Of a stretch of 62,912 nucleotides of DNA, positions 44,466 to 52,137 are shown piece after piece. Position numbers and translations under genes: made by a program. This stretch comes from a bacterium (GTDB lineage: Bacteria > JAJRZV01). How positions within the stretch are numbered: the first letter of the stretch is position 1; each line of letters opens with the position of its first letter. A model generated the notes under the pieces. The model was not told the DNA's origin, ran no database searches, and saw nothing but the letters and a program-made list of their open reading frames with translations. The stretch lies in NCBI GenBank assembly GCA_024275095.1, contig JAJRZV010000117.1:1-62912 (forward strand). Reading direction: 5' to 3'.

Positions 44466-45691
44466 GAACAGAGTTATTTATAGCCCTGCGGTATTTACGA
44501 GCGCGCAAAAGAGAGCGTTTTATTTCTTTTGTGAGTTTGATGGCATTTACCGGTGTTTTTATAGGGGTTTTGACCATGATCGTGGTTCTTTCGGTGGCTT
44601 CTGGATTTGAGGAAGACCTCAAGGAAAAGATTCTGGGCTTCAATGCTCATATCGTGGTATTCCGCCTGGGAGGACAATTTACAAACTATATGGATGTTGC
44701 TGACAAGATTGAAACCGTGCCGGGAGTGGTCGCAGCGAGTCCGTTTATCATGTCTCAGGGATTGCTCTCGGGCGGAGGCGGGGTCAGCGGGGTCGTTGTT
44801 TATGGTATATTCCCGGAAAGGGCCTCGAAAGTGCTTGCTATACGCCAGGCCATCATGCGCGGCAAAGGGGACATTATGCAGATTGGAAAGGGTGATCCTC
44901 CGGGTATCGCCATCGGCAAGGAGCTTGCAAAACTTACCTCTACTTATGTCGGCGATGTGGTGACCCTTGTCTCTCCCAAGGGGAGTGCAACGCCTCTGGG
45001 TAACATTCCAAGGTTTAAAAAATTTCGCGTGGTTGCACAGTTTGATGCGGGAATGTATGAGTACGATTCCTCCTTTGTGTTTGCTCACATCAGGGATGTA
45101 CAGCGTTTTTTTGACATGGGAGACGAGGTATCAGGTATTGATGTGCGCGTAAAGGACCCTGATGATGCCGGGACCATCGCTGATAACATCAAAGCAGTGA
45201 TTGGATTTCCCCGGTACTACACCAAGACGTGGATGGATATGAACAGGAGCCTTTTCACGGCATTACGCCTGGAAAAAATTGTGTTCTTTATTATCCTTAC
45301 GCTGATTGTGCTTGTCGCTTCTTTCAACATCATAACAACGCTGACGATGACGGTGATGGAAAAGCAGAAAGACATCGCCATTTTAAGAGCAATGGGAGCA
45401 TCTCGCTCTACCGTATTGCGTATATTTCTGCTTCAGGGAATGCTCATCGGTCTCGTGGGAGAGGTGCTGGGACTCGCGGCCGGGCTGGGAGCATGTTATT
45501 TGCTCAGCAGGTACCAATTCATTCATCTGCCTCAGGATGTATATTACATATCTAATTTGCCGGTGAAAGTGGAACCGCTTACTGTAGTGCTTATTGCACT
45601 TGTCGCATTTGTGCTTGTACTGCTTGCATCACTTTATCCTGCAAGGAGGGCTGCATCATCAGTACCCTCTGAAATTCTGCGTTATGAGTAA
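44462..45691 (+). CDS. Lipoprotein-releasing ABC transporter permease (LolC/LolE type)
   Basis: 409 residues with one N-terminal helix, a large periplasmic domain (about 45-260) and three C-terminal helices, the MacB/Lol architecture. The start (FIALRYLRARKRERFISFVSLMAFTGVFIGVLTMIVVLSVASGF) and the coupling region KQKDIAILRAMGASRSTVLRIFLLQG are typical of LolC/LolE. It moves lipoproteins from the inner membrane to LolA. The ATPase gene lolD, usually adjacent, is missing; the next gene is a serine hydrolase. The lysS-lolC order is common. Confidence 0.88.
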   Translation: MRTELFIALRYLRARKRERFISFVSLMAFTGVFIGVLTMIVVLSVASGFEEDLKEKILGFNAHIVVFRLGGQFTNYMDVADKIETVPGVVAASPFIMSQGLLSGGGGVSGVVVYGIFPERASKVLAIRQAIMRGKGDIMQIGKGDPPGIAIGKELAKLTSTYVGDVVTLVSPKGSATPLGNIPRFKKFRVVAQFDAGMYEYDSSFVFAHIRDVQRFFDMGDEVSGIDVRVKDPDDAGTIADNIKAVIGFPRYYTKTWMDMNRSLFTALRLEKIVFFIILTLIVLVASFNIITTLTMTVMEKQKDIAILRAMGASRSTVLRIFLLQGMLIGLVGEVLGLAAGLGACYLLSRYQFIHLPQDVYYISNLPVKVEPLTVVLIALVAFVLVLLASLYPARRAASSVPSEILRYE

Positions 45692-46745
45692 TTTCCCCAG
45701 CGGTTCCATATCTTTTCTTGAACACAGGGTTTATCGGGATTTTCCAGGTGGTGCTGTTGTCGTAGCGAGAGATGGAAACGTTTTGTATGAAGAGTACGGG
45801 GGGGCCTCCCGACTCATCCCCTCTGTTAAAAGCGTAAAAAGCGGTACACTGTTTGACCTTGCATCCGTGACAAAGCCGCTGGTTACAGGGAAGCTCTGGG
45901 CAGTGCTTTGTCAGAAGGGTCTTGTGGACTGGGATATGCGAGTAGGAGATGTCTTCCGTCATGGAAACACAGCATTGCTGGATGTGAAATTGACAGAACT
46001 GTTGGGACACACCGGCGGCCTCCCCGGGTATCTTCCACTGTACAAAGCAGTGCCTCTCTCCCGGTGGGGTACGGAGGAAGCGAAGGAGATTTTTATCAAA
46101 AAGATACTTTCTCATGAGCCGCGTACCAGGGGACACAGGGTCTACAGTGATTTGGGATTTATGTTGCTTGGGTTTGCATTTGAGAAAGTGACCGGGGAAA
46201 CACTTGAAGAACTTTTCGAAAAATATGTCTTGAATGCACTTTCCGGATGCAGAATGGTCGGTCTGGGTGGATGCAGCGGCGGATATGAGTGTGCAGCTAC
46301 GGAACTTTCCCTTATGGAGGGGAGAGTTCTTGAGGGCGAGGTGCACGATGAAAATGCCAGGGCCCTTGGGGGACTTGCCGGTCATGCAGGGCTTTTCGCC
46401 TCTGCTCGTGATACCATGATACTTGCGACGGAGTGGCTTTTCGCTTTAAAGGGCAGGGGCAGGATTATGAGCAGGAGCGTATGCGAACGCATGCTCTTTC
46501 ACCAGGATGGATATCCGCTTGCATGGGACATACCCGAGGGGCCTCATTCTATTTACGGAAGTCTTCCCCCTGGAACATTTGCACATGCGGGGTTTACGGG
46601 CACCACTGTTGCCATTCGTCCCGAGACAGGGCTGTGTGTTGTGTTCCTGACCAACAGGGTTCATCCTTCGCGACTTTCCTATAATTTTCGATCTACCAGG
46701 CGCGAAGTAATGGAGGAAATTTTCCGCACGTGGGAGGTACAGTGA
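45684..46745 (+). CDS. Beta-lactamase-fold serine hydrolase
   Basis: 353 residues from the ATG at 45684, which overlaps the lol gene's stop by 8 bp (ATGAGTAA). It has the class C beta-lactamase/DD-peptidase pattern: the S-x-x-K motif in LASVTKPL, the Y-x-[ND] motif in HRVYSDLGFMLLG, and HAGFTGTT near the end as the KTG-like box (HTG/HAG). No signal peptide is visible, so it is probably cytoplasmic, as in EstB-type esterases. It may hydrolyse esters, peptides or lactams; the substrate is unknown. Confidence 0.78.
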   Translation: MSNFPSGSISFLEHRVYRDFPGGAVVVARDGNVLYEEYGGASRLIPSVKSVKSGTLFDLASVTKPLVTGKLWAVLCQKGLVDWDMRVGDVFRHGNTALLDVKLTELLGHTGGLPGYLPLYKAVPLSRWGTEEAKEIFIKKILSHEPRTRGHRVYSDLGFMLLGFAFEKVTGETLEELFEKYVLNALSGCRMVGLGGCSGGYECAATELSLMEGRVLEGEVHDENARALGGLAGHAGLFASARDTMILATEWLFALKGRGRIMSRSVCERMLFHQDGYPLAWDIPEGPHSIYGSLPPGTFAHAGFTGTTVAIRPETGLCVVFLTNRVHPSRLSYNFRSTRREVMEEIFRTWEVQ

Positions 46746-47503
46746 AAGTCAAAGAAGGTGATAGGGTGTTGCTTTTGGTGAAAGGGAAAGAGTACCTGGT
46801 GGAAGTGTCAGACCGGAGTTTTGGAACCAATCAGGGCATGTTTGAACTGAAAGATGCTATTTCAAAGGAATACGGTAGTTACATCGTATCTTCCACGGGT
46901 GTTAGAGGATACCTGCTGCGTCCAACGCTTTACGATTTGATGATGAAGATTAAGCGGCAAACCCAGATTGTATACCCCAAGGATGCGGGATACATACTTT
47001 TGCGTCTGGGTATCGGCCCGGGGATGCGTGTGCTTGAATGCGGATGTGGTTCGGGTTCTCTGACAATGGCATTTGCTTTTGCAGTAGGTGATACGGGGAA
47101 AGTTTACTCTTACGATGAGCGCGATGAATTTATAACACTCGCGAAAGAGAATCTGGCGCGAGCAAGACTCCATCATCGTGTGGAATTCAAGTGTCGCCGT
47201 GCACAGGATGGTTTTGATGAAAAAGATGTGAATGCAGTGTTTTTGGATCTGCCTGAACCTTGGGTGGCTATCCAATCAGCCTGGCAAAGTCTTGCTGGAG
47301 GTGGCGTTCTGGGGACACTTTCTCCAACGTACAACCAGATAGAACGTACGGTAGAAACTCTTATGCAGGGGGGATTTGAAATTATCGAGACTGTAGAAAT
47401 ACTGGTGAGAGAGATCCTTGCCAGACCAGGAAAGACTCGTCCGCGTGAACGCATGGTCAGCCATACGGCGTTTTTGATGTTTGCGAGAAAGGTGAATGAA
47501 TAG
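46742..47503 (+). CDS. trmI: tRNA (adenine(58)-N1)-methyltransferase
   Basis: Methylates A58 in the T-loop of tRNA. 253 residues. I choose the GTG at 46742, which has a GGGAGG site and overlaps the previous stop (GTGA); a GTG at 46730 is less likely. N-terminal beta-domain, then RQTQIVYPKDAGYILLRLGIGPGMRVLECGCGSGSLT (SAM motif I), VYSYDERDEF and FLDLPEPW, with the C-terminal ARPGKTRPRERMVSHTAFLMFARK typical of TrmI. Last gene of the lysS operon. Confidence 0.92.
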   Translation: MKVKEGDRVLLLVKGKEYLVEVSDRSFGTNQGMFELKDAISKEYGSYIVSSTGVRGYLLRPTLYDLMMKIKRQTQIVYPKDAGYILLRLGIGPGMRVLECGCGSGSLTMAFAFAVGDTGKVYSYDERDEFITLAKENLARARLHHRVEFKCRRAQDGFDEKDVNAVFLDLPEPWVAIQSAWQSLAGGGVLGTLSPTYNQIERTVETLMQGGFEIIETVEILVREILARPGKTRPRERMVSHTAFLMFARKVNE

Positions 47504-47576
47504 CAGAGAGAGGACCAAGATGTTTTCTGCTTTCAAGTGTTTTTAGCTCCTGCTTTACCACTCTCTCGACAGAGCG

Positions 47577-47602
47577 AATGTTCAATGTTGAGACCAGACC
47601 CC
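47577..47602 (-). repeat. Interspersed repeat, copy 6
   Basis: A minus-strand core variant (CATTGAACATT). On the plus strand it ends in CCCCGGAGGGG and touches the -35 box of the tRNA-Glu promoter. It does not follow a minus-strand stop codon. Confidence 0.85.
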
Positions 47603-47609
47603 GGAGGGG

Positions 47610-47638
47610 TTGACTATTCGTGGGGGGGCCGGTATAAA
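47610..47638 (+). promoter_or_regulatory. Promoter of tRNA-Glu
   Basis: TTGACT, 17 bp, TATAAA: near-consensus sigma-70 boxes, with the -10 box ending 31 bp before the tRNA. Confidence 0.75.
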
Positions 47639-47669
47639 TAAAGTCGCCCTGGAGGTGGTCCCTGGAGGT

Positions 47670-47747
47670 GGTCCCATCGTCTAGCCAGGTCCAGGACGCC
47701 GGATTCTCACTTCGGTAACCCGGGTTCAAATCCCGGTGGGACCACCA
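47670..47747 (+). tRNA. tRNA-Glu (CUC)
   Basis: Acceptor stem GGTCCCA/TGGGACC, anticodon stem-loop CCGGA-TTCTCAC-TTCGG with anticodon CTC, T-arm CCGGG-TTCAAAT-CCCGG, and CCA encoded at 47745-47747. A 13-bp tandem duplication (47649-47661 and 47662-47674) covers its first five bases. Confidence 0.96.
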
Positions 47748-47873
47748 GTTCCACATTAAGAACTCTTCTCTTGTTTGCTTTGTTTGTTTTAGAGCTACAG
47801 CCTCATGCTCAAGTAATTTGTCAGGTAATGTTCAATTTCACTCCGTCCTTTTGCACAGATGATGCACATTAAC

Positions 47874-47893
47874 TTCCAGTCTCACAACTGGAA
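47874..47893 (+). promoter_or_regulatory. Hairpin in the purE leader region
   Basis: TTCCAGT-CTCACA-ACTGGAA is a perfect 7-bp stem 80 bp before purE. No long T-run follows, and no purine-riboswitch core is visible, so its role is unclear. Confidence 0.35.
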
Positions 47894-47973
47894 ACTGCAA
47901 TTCATTTTCCATTGTGATTTATCTTCCCTTTTGCCATGATATGTGTTCATCAAGTTTTTGGTGGAGGAAAAAA

Positions 47974-48450
47974 ATGAGCAAACTGGATGTTGCCGTTATC
48001 ATGGGTTCCATCTCAGACAGTGAGTTTCTTAAGCCCTGCACTGACACGCTGCGTGAATTGGGTATTTCGTATGAGTTAAAAGTACTTTCTGCCCACAGAG
48101 ACCCGGATCGTCTCCTCAAGTACGTAAAAGAAGCTGAAGAAAAGGGTGTACAGGTTTTTATCGCCGCTGCAGGAGGAGCAGCTCACCTTCCCGGCGTGAT
48201 AGCATCACACACATTAAAGCCGGTTATAGGGGTACCTGTGCCCTCAAGTTTTCTTTCCGGGCTTGATTCGCTTCTGTCCATTGTCCAGATGCCGTCAGGT
48301 ATTCCCGTGGCAACGGTAGCAGTAGGTAAAGCCGGGCCTGTAAATGCAGCGGTTCTTGCCTGTCGTATATTGAGTTTGAAAAGGAAGGGTTTATATTCTT
48401 CTCTTACGCAGTTTATGAAAAAGCTCGCTGACAGGAGCAGAGGCGGGTAA
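47974..48450 (+). CDS. purE: N5-carboxyaminoimidazole ribonucleotide mutase
   Basis: Converts N5-CAIR to CAIR in purine synthesis. 158 residues from the ATG at 47974 (GGTGGAGG site). Class I PurE motifs: VAVIMGSISDSEF, LSAHRDPDRL (the His loop), FIAAAGGAAHLPGVIASHTLKPVIGVPVPSS and LDSLLSIVQMPSGIPVATVAVGKAGPVNAA. It is monocistronic and followed by a terminator. PurK is not in the window. Confidence 0.95.
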   Translation: MSKLDVAVIMGSISDSEFLKPCTDTLRELGISYELKVLSAHRDPDRLLKYVKEAEEKGVQVFIAAAGGAAHLPGVIASHTLKPVIGVPVPSSFLSGLDSLLSIVQMPSGIPVATVAVGKAGPVNAAVLACRILSLKRKGLYSSLTQFMKKLADRSRGG

Positions 48451-48459
48451 ACCAGAACC

Positions 48460-48490
48460 CGGGGGTAGGTTATTACCCCGACATTTTTAT
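48460..48490 (+). terminator. Terminator after purE
   Basis: CGGGGGTA and TACCCCG arms (one bulged G) around a 6-nt loop, then ACATTTTTATT. Confidence 0.6.
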
Positions 48491-48553
48491 TATCCGTTCA
48501 ATGAATTCTCCCTGAAATTCAATAAAAAAATACCTTCTGTCACCGAATCTTCG

Positions 48554-48569
48554 TGGCATGGCTCTTGCT
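48554..48569 (+). promoter_or_regulatory. Sigma-54 promoter of the two-component operon
   Basis: TGGCATG-N4-TTGCT matches the -24/-12 consensus at every position but one. The -24 GG is at 48555-48556 and the -12 GC at 48567-48568, with transcription expected near 48580 and the first ATG at 48603. An imperfect dyad TGAATTC-N5-GAAATTCA (48502-48521) upstream may be an activator site. Confidence 0.75.
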
Positions 48570-48602
48570 CATCCTATAGTTACGAATCCAGGGAGGTGGG
48601 TG

Positions 48603-49814
48603 ATGAGAGAGGGGAGACCGCGCATAGAGAAGATAAGAATTCTGCTCGTGGATGATGAGGAAATGGTTTGCAGATCGTTTAAAAGGATTATCTCCAGTGA
48701 CGATGTAGAGGTGGAGGTGTTTCAGGATCCGGTAAAGGCTCTTCGTGCGCTGGAAGGGGGGAAGGTTTTTGACATTGTGATTGCTGATTTCAAAATGGAC
48801 AACATGAACGGGGTGGAATTTTTAGAGCATGTGAGAGACCTTCTTCCTGATGCTGTGCGCATGATTATTACGGGATACATGGATATGCAGATTGCAGCAG
48901 ATGCTGTGAATAAAGTGGGCGTTTACAAGATTATTCTCAAGCCATGGAAAATTGACGAATTGAAGTCAATTATTAACGAGGCTGTGGCACTTGTACACAT
49001 GACACGGCTCTCGCGCAATGCGGCTGACTGTGCCATGGGCCGAGAGGAGGCCGTCAAAAAGGTGAGGGATCATCTCGATTATGTGAAAAGTGCAGGAATA
49101 CTGGATAGTCTGGCCAGGAAAATGCACAGTGACCATGTTGTGAAAGAGACGGCATTGGCAGCCCTGAAAAGCATTGTGACGGCTTTCGAACTGCGGGATG
49201 CTGAAACTGTCGGTCACTCATTTCAGGTGGCAAAACTCACGCGTACCATTGCCGAAAAGGCAGAATACCCGAGTGAACACCTTGATGGATTGGAAGTTGC
49301 GGCTTTGCTGCACGATATAGGGAAAATCTCGATACCCGAGAACATCCTTTTGAAAAAGGGAAAGCTCACCCCTGAAGAATACAATGAAATGAAAAAGCAC
49401 CCACTTTACGGAGCGCGCATCGTGGAAGGGCTTGAATGGCCACCCATGCTGCGGCAGGTCATACTTGAACACCACGAGTGGTACAACGGTAATGGCTATC
49501 CTTTTGGCTTGAGCGGGGAAGAGATCAGCCTGGAAGGCCGCATCGTGATGATCGCTGATACCATTTCGGCCATGCTCCAGCAGCGAAGCTATCGAACTCC
49601 CCGCACGCTCGAGGATGTGCGCAGGGAATTGCTCGACAAGTCCGGTATTCAATTTGATCCCCACCTTGCACGGGTTGCACTTCGCATACTCGACGAGATG
49701 GGAGAGGACGGGTACCGCCAGGTTGTGGAACAGGCTCGGGAGGCCGGAAAGATTATATATCTCGGAAATTTCAGGGAGGGCGACCATGAAGGATTTAACA
49801 AGGCACAGGCATAA
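48603..49814 (+). CDS. Response regulator with HD-GYP c-di-GMP phosphodiesterase domain
   Basis: 403 residues from the ATG at 48603, behind a GGGAGGTGG site. The receiver (about 10-128) has the acidic pair in LLVDDEE, phosphoacceptor Asp62 in VIADFKM, ITGY and LKPW. The HD-GYP domain (about 190-375) carries ALLHDIGKISIPENIL, ILEHHEWYNGNGYPFGLSGEEI and VMIADTISAM, with all metal ligands and the GYP motif, so it should cleave cyclic di-GMP. It overlaps the next gene by 29 bp. First gene behind the sigma-54 promoter. Confidence 0.92.
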   Translation: MREGRPRIEKIRILLVDDEEMVCRSFKRIISSDDVEVEVFQDPVKALRALEGGKVFDIVIADFKMDNMNGVEFLEHVRDLLPDAVRMIITGYMDMQIAADAVNKVGVYKIILKPWKIDELKSIINEAVALVHMTRLSRNAADCAMGREEAVKKVRDHLDYVKSAGILDSLARKMHSDHVVKETALAALKSIVTAFELRDAETVGHSFQVAKLTRTIAEKAEYPSEHLDGLEVAALLHDIGKISIPENILLKKGKLTPEEYNEMKKHPLYGARIVEGLEWPPMLRQVILEHHEWYNGNGYPFGLSGEEISLEGRIVMIADTISAMLQQRSYRTPRTLEDVRRELLDKSGIQFDPHLARVALRILDEMGEDGYRQVVEQAREAGKIIYLGNFREGDHEGFNKAQA

Positions 49815-50322
49815 AGTTTTAGTTACAGATGATGAAGAATACGTGCGCAACACCATCAAACGGGCATTGCGAGCCATTGAGGATTGTGTAATTGTTACAG
49901 CTTCCAACTCTACCGAGGCCAGGCGCATTCTTGAAACGCAGGATGATGTGGAGGTGTTGATCTCCGACCAGAAAATGCCCGGCGACTCGGGCGTGGACCT
50001 TCTTTCCTGGGTGAAGTTGAACCGTCCCGACGTAGTGACCATTATGCTTACCGGGTACGCGGATCTTGAGACAGCCATGAAAGCGATCAACGAGGGCCAG
50101 GTGTTCAAGTTCCTTACAAAACCCTGGGAAAAGGACAACCTCGTGGATGTCGTATCGCAGGCCATCGATGTGTATCACAAAATGAAGGAAGCGAAACGCC
50201 TGCTTAAAGAGCGGAACGAGGAAGCGCGTCGCATTATCGAGGAACTGGAAGCAACTTATCCAGGCATAACGAAGGTGGAGAGGGACGAAGCCGGTCGTAT
50301 TATTCTGGACGGAGTGGAGTAA
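49786..50322 (+). CDS. Single-receiver response regulator
   Basis: 178 residues from the ATG at 49786, within the end of the previous gene; the longer upstream frame mirrors that gene. The receiver has VLVTDDEE, phosphoacceptor Asp61 in LISDQKMPG, MLTGY and LTKPW. After it come about 50 residues of charged coiled-coil helix (EAKRLLKERNEEARRIIEELEA) with no output domain. It resembles receivers that act as shuttles in phosphorelays or pair with HD-GYP proteins. It sits 2 bp before the kinase gene. Confidence 0.88.
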   Translation: MKDLTRHRHKVLVTDDEEYVRNTIKRALRAIEDCVIVTASNSTEARRILETQDDVEVLISDQKMPGDSGVDLLSWVKLNRPDVVTIMLTGYADLETAMKAINEGQVFKFLTKPWEKDNLVDVVSQAIDVYHKMKEAKRLLKERNEEARRIIEELEATYPGITKVERDEAGRIILDGVE

Positions 50323-50324
50323 GA

Positions 50325-52133
50325 ATGTCCTTGGCTCTCATGTCACATGCAACAGGTCGTGTGCTTGTTATAGATGATGATGCTACTTCTTTGCGCATGA
50401 TTTTTGATGCTCTCACTTCTGCAGGTTATGAGGTTTTTACGGCCCAATCGGGCAGGAGTGCTCTCGAGGTGCTTAAAACAGCATCTCCAGATGTGGCTGT
50501 CGTGGATTTGATCCTCCCTGATACGGATGGTATATCCCTGATGAAAAGCCTTTTGGAACATCACAGCCGCATGAAGTATGTGGTGATCTCAGCTTATGCA
50601 AATATGGACGCTGCTATCCAGGCCCTTCGATATCATGCCACGGATTTTCTCAAAAAGCCGTTTTCCAGGGAAGAACTTCTCCATTCCGTAGAGCAGGCCA
50701 TGCACATGCAACGCATGGAAGAAGAAAGAGAACTTCTGATCAGTCACCTGGAAAATCGCCTGCAACGCCTGGATGTAATCCATGATGTTATTACATCCAT
50801 TACCGCCACCATGGAGCGGAAGGAACTTTTACGCAATATCATGCAAAGGGTCAGGGAATTTTTACAGGTGGACGGGTGCAGCCTGTTTTTTTACGACGAA
50901 GAAAGCGACGAACTTTATTTCGAGGAAATTCTCGGTGGCGGTGGAGACAAACTCAAGGAAATTCGGCTGAAAATGGGCCAGGGCGTCGTGGGCTATGCAG
51001 CACAGAAAAGGTGTGCAGTCGTTGTCAATGACGCTTACAACGACGAGCGTTTCTGCAGCGATGTGGATAAAAAGGTGGGATACCACACCAGGAACATGAT
51101 GGCTGCACCTCTCATTTTTGGCGGGCGCCTTCTGGGAGTCATCGAGGTGGTCAACAAGATCGGTGACAGGGGCTTTGACCAGGAAGACATACGGTTCCTG
51201 GAAATCCTTGCCAAACACATTACAGTTGCCATTCATAATGCCCAGGTGGCGGAAGAACTCGAAAGGGCCAGGCGCTTTGAGGAACTGAAAAAAGAAGAAC
51301 TCAAGAAAGTTCTTGAGGAAAAGGTCCGAGAGATTGAAGAAATCCACAGGAACATGATGCAAACGGAAAAGCTGGCTTCACTGGGAGAATTCACCGCAGG
51401 GATCGCCCATGAAATTAACAATCCGATCAGTTTCGTCTCTGGTAACGCTGAGGTGCTTCTCGATTACATCAGGGACCTGAAAACTGCTTTCGCAAAAATA
51501 CTCGAGGTATGCGTTGATCATCCAGATGCTCAAAAAACGACCCGCCGGGTTTATTCCCTGCTGAATGACCTGGACGAGATTGCGGTCGAGATGAGGGAGG
51601 GGGCCAGGCGTGTCGTTGATATCGTGAATAATTTAAAGCGGTTCGCACATGAAAACACCGAAGATAGAAGACCCATCACCATACGCGAAGCATTATCGCT
51701 TGCAGAAAGAATCCTTCATACAAAGCTTTCGTCTCCGGGTATTTATTACACATCACGTGTGGACCCCTCATTAAGAGTGAAAGGCAATGAGTCACAGTTG
51801 ACCCAGATGTTTGTTAATCTTTTGTCCAATGCTGTTGATGCAGTAAGAGAGAAGGAAAATGGGAAAATTTCTGTAGAAGCATACAGGGACGGTTCATATG
51901 TTGTTATTTATGTTCGCGATACAGGATGTGGCATTTCCAGGGAAAAATTGAATCGCATTTTCGATCCATTTTTTACGACCAAGCCCCCTGGAAAGGGTAC
52001 AGGTCTTGGCCTGTCCATTACGTACCGCATAGTAAAAGACCACGGAGGAGACATTACCGTGGAAAGCGAAGTCGGGAGGGGGACAACTTTCTGCGTGCGA
52101 TTGCCTGCTCTGGAGGAAACACTGGAGGTTTGA
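50325..52133 (+). CDS. Hybrid histidine kinase: receiver-GAF-HisKA-HATPase
   Basis: 602 residues, no membrane segment, so it is a soluble sensor. Receiver (10-125, phosphoacceptor Asp61 in VVDLILPDTDG), GAF (about 155-305, with QGVVGYAAQKRCAVVVNDAYND), a coiled coil (EELERARRFEELKKEELKKV), the HisKA phospho-His in LGEFTAGIAHEINNPISF, and the HATPase with MFVNLLSNAVDAV, VRDTGCGISREKLNRIFDPFFTTK and GTGLGLS. The N-terminal receiver means that its activity is likely gated by an upstream phosphotransfer. Confidence 0.92.
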   Translation: MSLALMSHATGRVLVIDDDATSLRMIFDALTSAGYEVFTAQSGRSALEVLKTASPDVAVVDLILPDTDGISLMKSLLEHHSRMKYVVISAYANMDAAIQALRYHATDFLKKPFSREELLHSVEQAMHMQRMEEERELLISHLENRLQRLDVIHDVITSITATMERKELLRNIMQRVREFLQVDGCSLFFYDEESDELYFEEILGGGGDKLKEIRLKMGQGVVGYAAQKRCAVVVNDAYNDERFCSDVDKKVGYHTRNMMAAPLIFGGRLLGVIEVVNKIGDRGFDQEDIRFLEILAKHITVAIHNAQVAEELERARRFEELKKEELKKVLEEKVREIEEIHRNMMQTEKLASLGEFTAGIAHEINNPISFVSGNAEVLLDYIRDLKTAFAKILEVCVDHPDAQKTTRRVYSLLNDLDEIAVEMREGARRVVDIVNNLKRFAHENTEDRRPITIREALSLAERILHTKLSSPGIYYTSRVDPSLRVKGNESQLTQMFVNLLSNAVDAVREKENGKISVEAYRDGSYVVIYVRDTGCGISREKLNRIFDPFFTTKPPGKGTGLGLSITYRIVKDHGGDITVESEVGRGTTFCVRLPALEETLEV

Positions 52134-52137
52134 GTAA

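Noticed and set aside
47786-47797. GTTTTAGAGCTA, the start of a type II-A CRISPR repeat
   Set aside because: A single 12-bp match, no second copy, no spacers and no cas genes; chance.
49218-50165. 315-residue minus-strand frame opposite the response regulators
   Set aside because: It is the mirror of two well-supported coding genes and has no start signal or domain.
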